This document shows, one piece after another, positions 59,822 to 64,000 of a stretch of 64,000 nucleotides of DNA (position 1 is the stretch's first letter; each line of letters begins with the position of its first letter). This stretch comes from Rhodanobacter sp. (GTDB lineage Bacteria; Pseudomonadota; Gammaproteobacteria; Xanthomonadales; Rhodanobacteraceae): contig SCSE01000020.1 in NCBI GenBank assembly GCA_004298015.1, positions 34,763 through 98,762 on the forward strand. The letters run 5' to 3'. Made by a program: the position numbers and the translations under genes. Below the pieces are notes generated by a model that worked only from the letters and a program-made list of their open reading frames with translations, was not told the DNA's origin and made no database searches.

Positions 59822-61096
59822 ATGGTTCGACGTTTCAACCGCGATCGTACGGCGAGCTTCAGCCGTTTCATCTGGCAGCGCTTTGTCGACGACAAGTGTT
59901 TCGAGACAGCCGGTGCGTTGTCGTACACCACCCTGGTTTCGCTGGTGCCGTTGACGGTAGCGGTTTTCGCGATGTTTTCGGCGTTCCCGATGTTTGCCGA
60001 TGCGCGCAATACGCTGGTCAACTTCGTGTTCGCGAATTTCGTGCCGACGGCAGGCGAGAAAGTGCAGGCGGCGATGCTGGGTTTTGCTGCCAATGCCAGC
60101 CAGCTCACCGGTATCAGCATCCTGGTGATGCTGTTCAGCGCGTTGTCGATGATGATCAGCATCGAGGATCGGCTGAACCGGATCTGGCGCGTGCATCAGG
60201 CGCGCGGATGGACCTCGCGGGTGCTGCTGTACTGGGCGGCGTTGACGCTGGGGCCGATCCTGATCGTCGGTGGCATTGCGGTGACCTCGTTCGTCACCGC
60301 GGTGCCGTTGCTGCATGACACGGTGGGCGGTCTGGGTATCGGCGAGCGGCTGCTTGGCGTGTTGCCGTTCGTGGTGACCTTTATCACCTTGTGGCTGATG
60401 TATACGGTGATCCCCAACTGCAAGGTCTCGCGCACCGATGCGGCGATCGGTGCGTTGCTCGGTGCGGTGCTGTTCGAGGTGGCGCGCTGGGGTTTCACCG
60501 TGTTCGTGCGCAACGCCCAGAGCTACCAGCAGATCTACGGCGTACTGGCAGCGATCCCGATTTTCCTGCTGTGGATCTACCTTTCGTGGGTGATCGTGAT
60601 CCTGGCGGCGTCGATTGCCGCGTCGGCGTCGGCGTTCGAGTATCAGCCGCCCAGCGAAAAACCGCCGCAGGAGGCAGGGTTTCTCGGTCTGCTGGTGGTA
60701 CTCGGCCATTTCGTCGAGGCCCAGCGCGTCGGTGGCAGCGTCGATCCGGCCGGGGTGGGCGCCCTGGAGCCATGCTTGCGCAGCAGTGCGATTGCCTGCT
60801 ATTTCGATGATCTGCAGCGGGCCGACCTGATCCGGCGCGGCGAAGGCGGCGGCTGGCTGCTCAGTCGCAGCCTGGACAGTACGGACTTGTTGCGGGTATA
60901 TCAGGCCACCAGCTATCGCCTGCCGTTGCAGCCGATGGAGGAGGCCGCTGCGCTGGGTGTCGAGTTGCCATCCAGCCTGCTGGCCATGCTCATCACCCTG
61001 GCGTCGTCGCTGGAAGCGCGGTTGGGCACCCGGCTGTCCCGTATCTATCCCCTGACCGCGATCAGCGCGGACACTACCGAGGAACCTGTCGCATGA
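59822..61096 (+). CDS. YihY/BrkB family inner membrane protein
   Basis: A 424-residue protein with a conserved N-terminal membrane domain of about six helices (residues ~30-270; motifs A-G-A-L-S-Y-T-T-L-V-S-L-V-P-L, and Y-Q-Q-I-Y-G-V-L-A-A-I-P-I-F-L-L-W-I-Y-L) and a C-terminal cytoplasmic winged-helix-like part. Once called ribonuclease BN, but that activity belongs elsewhere; function is unknown. It overlaps the TlpA-like gene by 4 nt. Confidence 0.9.
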   Translation: MVRRFNRDRTASFSRFIWQRFVDDKCFETAGALSYTTLVSLVPLTVAVFAMFSAFPMFADARNTLVNFVFANFVPTAGEKVQAAMLGFAANASQLTGISILVMLFSALSMMISIEDRLNRIWRVHQARGWTSRVLLYWAALTLGPILIVGGIAVTSFVTAVPLLHDTVGGLGIGERLLGVLPFVVTFITLWLMYTVIPNCKVSRTDAAIGALLGAVLFEVARWGFTVFVRNAQSYQQIYGVLAAIPIFLLWIYLSWVIVILAASIAASASAFEYQPPSEKPPQEAGFLGLLVVLGHFVEAQRVGGSVDPAGVGALEPCLRSSAIACYFDDLQRADLIRRGEGGGWLLSRSLDSTDLLRVYQATSYRLPLQPMEEAAALGVELPSSLLAMLITLASSLEARLGTRLSRIYPLTAISADTTEEPVA

Positions 61097-61581
61097 CCGT
61101 GTTGAAATCCGCCGTGCTGAAATCGGCCCTGATCCTGGCGGTGGCGCTGCTTCCCGCCGCGTCCGTGTATGCCGCGATGCCGGTGAGGCCGACCCTGCAT
61201 GTCACTACCCTCGAGGGCAAGACCTTCGACCTTGCCGCCGAGCGTGGACATTGGGTCATCGTCAATTACTGGGCGACCTGGTGTGTGCCATGCATCAAGG
61301 AAATGCCGGATATCTCGCGTTTCGTCGCCAGCCACAAGAACGTGAGGGCGATCGGCCTGGCCTTTCAGGACAGCGACAAGGCCGATATCCAGGCGTTTCT
61401 GCGCAAGCACCCGGTGGTCTATCCGGTTGCCCAGGTGATGCTGGACAAGCCGGTGAAGGATTTTGACCCGCCGCGCGGGCTGCCGACTACCTGGGTGATC
61501 GATCCATCCGGCAAGGTGGCCAAGCGCTTTATCGGGCCGGTCAACGCTGTTTCGCTTGCCGCGGTGATTGGCGGCAACTGA
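61093..61581 (+). CDS. Periplasmic TlpA-like thioredoxin
   Basis: A 162-residue exported thioredoxin-fold protein: signal peptide (~residues 1-27, ending V-Y-A-A), active site N-Y-W-A-T-W-C-V-P-C-I-K-E-M (Cys-Val-Pro-Cys, ~65-68), and cis-Pro in G-L-P-T-T-W-V-I-D. It probably reduces or isomerises disulfides in the periplasm. Overlaps YihY and is followed by acylphosphatase with one-base overlap. Confidence 0.9.
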   Translation: MTVLKSAVLKSALILAVALLPAASVYAAMPVRPTLHVTTLEGKTFDLAAERGHWVIVNYWATWCVPCIKEMPDISRFVASHKNVRAIGLAFQDSDKADIQAFLRKHPVVYPVAQVMLDKPVKDFDPPRGLPTTWVIDPSGKVAKRFIGPVNAVSLAAVIGGN

Positions 61582-61847
61582 TGCTCGCTGCGAAGTTCAT
61601 CGTCAGCGGCAAGGTGCAGGGCGTGTTCTACCGCGCCAGTACGCGTGAGCAGGCGCTGCAGTTGGGGCTGAGCGGCATCGCCAGGAACCTTGCCGACGGC
61701 CGGGTCGAGGTGCTGGCCGGCGGCTCGCGCGAGGCGCTGGCCGCGTTCGAGCGCTGGCTGTGGAACGGGCCGGCGGCGGCGCAAGTCGAGGCTGTCAGTC
61801 GCGAGGATATGGCGGCGCAGGCGTGGCGCGGTTTCGTTATCGGCTGA
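61581..61847 (+). CDS. acyP: Acylphosphatase
   Basis: An 88-residue acylphosphatase hydrolysing carboxyl-phosphate bonds. The phosphate loop G-K-V-Q-G-V-F-Y-R (Arg ~19) and the catalytic Asn in G-I-A-R-N-L-A-D-G-R-V-E-V are intact. The ATG at 61581 shares its A with the preceding stop. It converges with ppk2 with only 7 bp between. Confidence 0.94.
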   Translation: MLAAKFIVSGKVQGVFYRASTREQALQLGLSGIARNLADGRVEVLAGGSREALAAFERWLWNGPAAAQVEAVSREDMAAQAWRGFVIG

Positions 61848-61854
61848 GTCGCCT

Positions 61855-62619
61855 TCAGAGCGTATCGGGCACCCGCCACGCGTGCTCGGTGACATGCTCG
61901 AGCTTCGGCCGGCCCTTGAGTCTTGGCAGCTTCACTTCGGCAATCGGCTTGTCGTGCTGCGGAAGTTGCTGCAGCAGATGCCGGATCACGTTGATCCGGC
62001 CGCGTTTCTGGTCGTTGAAGTCCGCCACGAACCACGGTGCCTTGTCGGCGTGCGTGCGTTCGATCATCACGTCGCGCAGCATGCCGATTTCGGCGTATTT
62101 CTGCCGTGCGGCGAGATCGACCGGCGACAGCTTCCAGCGCTTGAGCGGGTCGCCGGCGCGTTCGGCAAAGCGTTGTTCCTGCTGTTGTTGATCGACGGCC
62201 AGCCAGTATTTGAGCAGGATGATGCCGTCGTCGGTGAGCAGTTTCTCGAAGGCCGGTACCGCGTCGAGAAACGCGGCGTATTGGGCCGCGGTGCAGAATC
62301 CCATCGCCGGCTCCACCACGGCGCGGTTGTACCAGCTGCGGTCGAACAGCACGATCTCGCCGGCGTCTGGCAGATGCGCCACATAGCGCTGGAAATACCA
62401 CTGGGTCGTTTCGGCCTCGCTGGGCTTTCCCAGTGCGGCAATGCGGAAGCCGCGGGTGTCGAGACTCTTGGTGATGCGCTTGATCACGCCACCCTTGCCG
62501 GCCGCATCGCGACCCTCGAAGATCACCACCACGCGCTGGCCGCCGGTGCGCAGGCCGTGCTGCAAGCGGATCAGGTCCAGTTGCAACTGCTTCATCACCT
62601 TGCGGTAGTGGATACCCAT
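61855..62619 (-). CDS. ppk2: Polyphosphate kinase 2 family protein
   Basis: A 254-residue PPK2 class enzyme that phosphorylates nucleotides with polyphosphate. Walker A F-E-G-R-D-A-A-G-K-G-G (~residues 34-44), lid-type Walker B F-D-R-S-W-Y-N-R (~95), and conserved R-W-K-L-S-P-V-D. Single-domain, short form. Nucleotide preference cannot be read from the sequence with certainty. Confidence 0.92.
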   Translation of the reverse strand: MGIHYRKVMKQLQLDLIRLQHGLRTGGQRVVVIFEGRDAAGKGGVIKRITKSLDTRGFRIAALGKPSEAETTQWYFQRYVAHLPDAGEIVLFDRSWYNRAVVEPAMGFCTAAQYAAFLDAVPAFEKLLTDDGIILLKYWLAVDQQQQEQRFAERAGDPLKRWKLSPVDLAARQKYAEIGMLRDVMIERTHADKAPWFVADFNDQKRGRINVIRHLLQQLPQHDKPIAEVKLPRLKGRPKLEHVTEHAWRVPDTL

Positions 62620-62703
62620 GCGTCTTCCTCGCGATCGCCCGGCCGGCGGAATGTGCTCCGGCCACGCTGCACAGGCTACCGCGAAACCCCGTGACGGAAG
62701 GGT

Positions 62704-63783
62704 TCAGGTCGCACCAAGCGCCTGCAACTGATCGGCTTGATGTTCGCGCATCAGGGCATCGATCAGTTCGTGCAAATCCCCCTGCATGATTTCGGGGAGA
62801 CGGTACAAGGTGAGATTGATGCGGTGATCGGTGACCCGCCCTTGCGGGAAATTGTAGGTGCGGATGCGCTGGCTGCGGTCGCCGGAACCGACCTGGAGCC
62901 GGCGGGATTCGGCCTGTTCCGCACTCTGTTTGCTGCGCTCGGCATCGAGCAGCCGGGCCTTCAGCAGGCTCATCGCGCGGGCGCGATTCTTATGCTGGCT
63001 GCGCTCTTCCTGGCATTCGACCACAGTGCCGGTTGGCAAGTGGGTGATGCGGATCGCCGAGTCGGTCTTGTTGACATGCTGGCCGCCAGCACCGGAGGCG
63101 CGGAAGGTGTCGGTTTTCAGGTCGGCCGGATTGATCGCGATATCGTCGATGTCGTCCAGCTCGGGCAGGATCGCCACGGTTGCGGCCGACGTATGGATGC
63201 GGCCCTGCGACTCGGTTTCCGGTACCCGCTGCACGCGGTGTGTGCCGGATTCGAATTTCAGCTGCGAATAGGCACCCTTGCCCTCGATGCGGGCAACGAT
63301 TTCCTTGTGGCCGCCGTGCTCGCCGGCATGCTCGCTGAGTACCTCGACGTGCCATCGGCGGCTCTCGGCATGGCGCAGATACATGCGAAACAAGTCGCCG
63401 GCAAAGATCGCCGCTTCGTCGCCGCCGGTACCGGCGCGTATTTCCAGGTAGAGGTTGGCCTCGTCGCGCGGGTCTTTCGGCAACAGCAGCCGTTGTAGTT
63501 CGGTGTCGAGATCGAGCAGGTGTTGCTGCAGCCGCTCGACGTCGTCGCGAGCCATCTCGCGCATTTCGGGGTCATGCAGCATGGCCTCGGTCTGGGTCAA
63601 TTCGTGTACGGTCTGGTCGTGTTCGCGCAGCGAGTTGGTGACCGGTTCCAGTTGTGCGTATTCCTGCGAAAGTTCGCGAAAACGGGTGTTGTCGGCCAGC
63701 ACCTCGGGCTGACCCAGCAACAGGCCGATTTCCTGATGGCGCTCGGCCAGTGCTTCGAGCTTGCGGCGAATCGATGGGGTCAT
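62704..63783 (-). CDS. prfA: Peptide chain release factor 1
   Basis: RF1 releases finished peptides at UAA/UAG. The 359-residue protein has [10 protein letters not shown] (GGQ motif, ~residue 235) and the decoding segment [17 protein letters not shown], where the P-x-T motif is P-E-T. ATG 63783 (M-T-P-S-I-R-R-K-L) is chosen; an upstream frame runs into the REP element. hemA usually precedes prfA and would lie beyond the window's right end. Confidence 0.95.
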   Translation of the reverse strand: MTPSIRRKLEALAERHQEIGLLLGQPEVLADNTRFRELSQEYAQLEPVTNSLREHDQTVHELTQTEAMLHDPEMREMARDDVERLQQHLLDLDTELQRLLLPKDPRDEANLYLEIRAGTGGDEAAIFAGDLFRMYLRHAESRRWHVEVLSEHAGEHGGHKEIVARIEGKGAYSQLKFESGTHRVQRVPETESQGRIHTSAATVAILPELDDIDDIAINPADLKTDTFRASGAGGQHVNKTDSAIRITHLPTGTVVECQEERSQHKNRARAMSLLKARLLDAERSKQSAEQAESRRLQVGSGDRSQRIRTYNFPQGRVTDHRINLTLYRLPEIMQGDLHELIDALMREHQADQLQALGAT

Positions 63784-63807
63784 TGGATGCGCGGGCGTAA
63801 GTGAGGG

Positions 63808-63883
63808 TAGGAGCGCACCTTGTGCGCGAAGGCTTTTTGCGTCAACGGTGATCAAGAGCATTCGCGCACAGGGTGCGCTCCTA
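63808..63883. repeat. REPIN: two inverted REP-like sequences
   Basis: A 23-nt REP-like unit (TAGGAGCGCACCTTGTGCGC + GAA, 63808-63830) recurs inverted at 63861-63883 with one mismatch in 23. Each unit also folds alone (GCGCAC/GTGCGC). Such GGAGCGCAC...GTGCGCGA units are mobilised by RAYT transposases. It lies in the leader between prfA and the gene expected upstream. Confidence 0.88.
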
Positions 63884-64000
63884 GGAGCTTGGGCCGTAGA
63901 ACCTTTGGAGAGCGAGATTGCGCTATCGCCATAGGATGGGTGTATCGGAAGGAGCGCATAGTGGTTCTATGCAAGCCTGACGAGAGACGCAGTCTATGGA
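63884..64000. other. Right-end intergenic DNA
   Basis: 117 bp after the REPIN, upstream of prfA on the minus strand. No gene or motif was recognised. Confidence 0.4.

Overview
The window reads as a chromosomal segment of a GC-rich gammaproteobacterium of the Xanthomonadales/Lysobacterales, most likely Rhodanobacteraceae (Rhodanobacter/Dyella-like). The reasons are the fliD-fliS-PilZ-fleQ-fliE order, FleQ and FleN regulators of the polar-flagellum type, a Clp/CRP-type operator in front of fleQ, motC/motD-like stator genes inside the chemotaxis block, and a REP/REPIN element at the right end. No rRNA, tRNA, CRISPR array or intact insertion sequence was seen. The placement is inference from gene content and was not tested by a search.

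Layout. 1-3106: the last codons of flagellin, then fliD, fliS, a fliT-like gene and an atypical PilZ-like gene. 3479-4906: fleQ, the sigma-54 master activator, behind a perfect TGTGA-N6-TCACA site. 5446-23060: one long flagellar block, fliEFGHIJK, fliLMNOPQR, flhBAF, fleN and fliA. 23129-28751: cheY, cheZ, cheA, a motC/motD-like stator pair, cheW and a DUF2802 gene. 28784-30177 (minus): an FlhB C-terminal homologue and a second FliK-like gene. 30414-41757: a second chemotaxis cluster (STAS, cheY, cheA, MCP, cheW, MCP, cheR, cheD, cheB, MCP-like, STAS).

42133-64000 is unrelated: small metabolic and repair genes (Nudix, 5'-3' exonuclease, nitroreductase, class V aminotransferase, cytidine deaminase); a pntAA-pntAB-pntB transhydrogenase locus split by an inverted sigma-factor cassette; a GT9 glycosyltransferase; sufT; a secreted M4 metallopeptidase with its own Clp-type site and a strong terminator; asparaginase-like, thioesterase, WrbA-like, YihY, TlpA-like and acylphosphatase genes; ppk2; and prfA.

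Regulation visible in the DNA. Sigma-54 (-24/-12) elements lie before fliE and fliL (the latter matches all 12 fixed consensus positions) and a probable one before fliK. Sigma-28 elements lie before the second chemotaxis cluster (30354) and before its cheW (35196). This fits a hierarchy Clp -> FleQ/sigma-54 -> FliA -> chemotaxis.

Most unusual observations. (1) Four spacers inside the flagellar block (fliH-fliI, fliJ-fliK, fliP-fliQ, flhA-flhF) are each spanned by a small ORF that overlaps the upstream stop and the downstream start by exactly 4 nt. (2) fliP carries an in-frame TGA where the family has a conserved Trp. (3) A ~175-bp intergenic repeat with imperfect terminal inverted repeats occurs twice. 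(4) The CheA linker holds two short motifs resembling the CheY-binding peptides of FliM and CheZ. (5) Two perfect Clp/CRP half-site pairs mark fleQ and the secreted protease.
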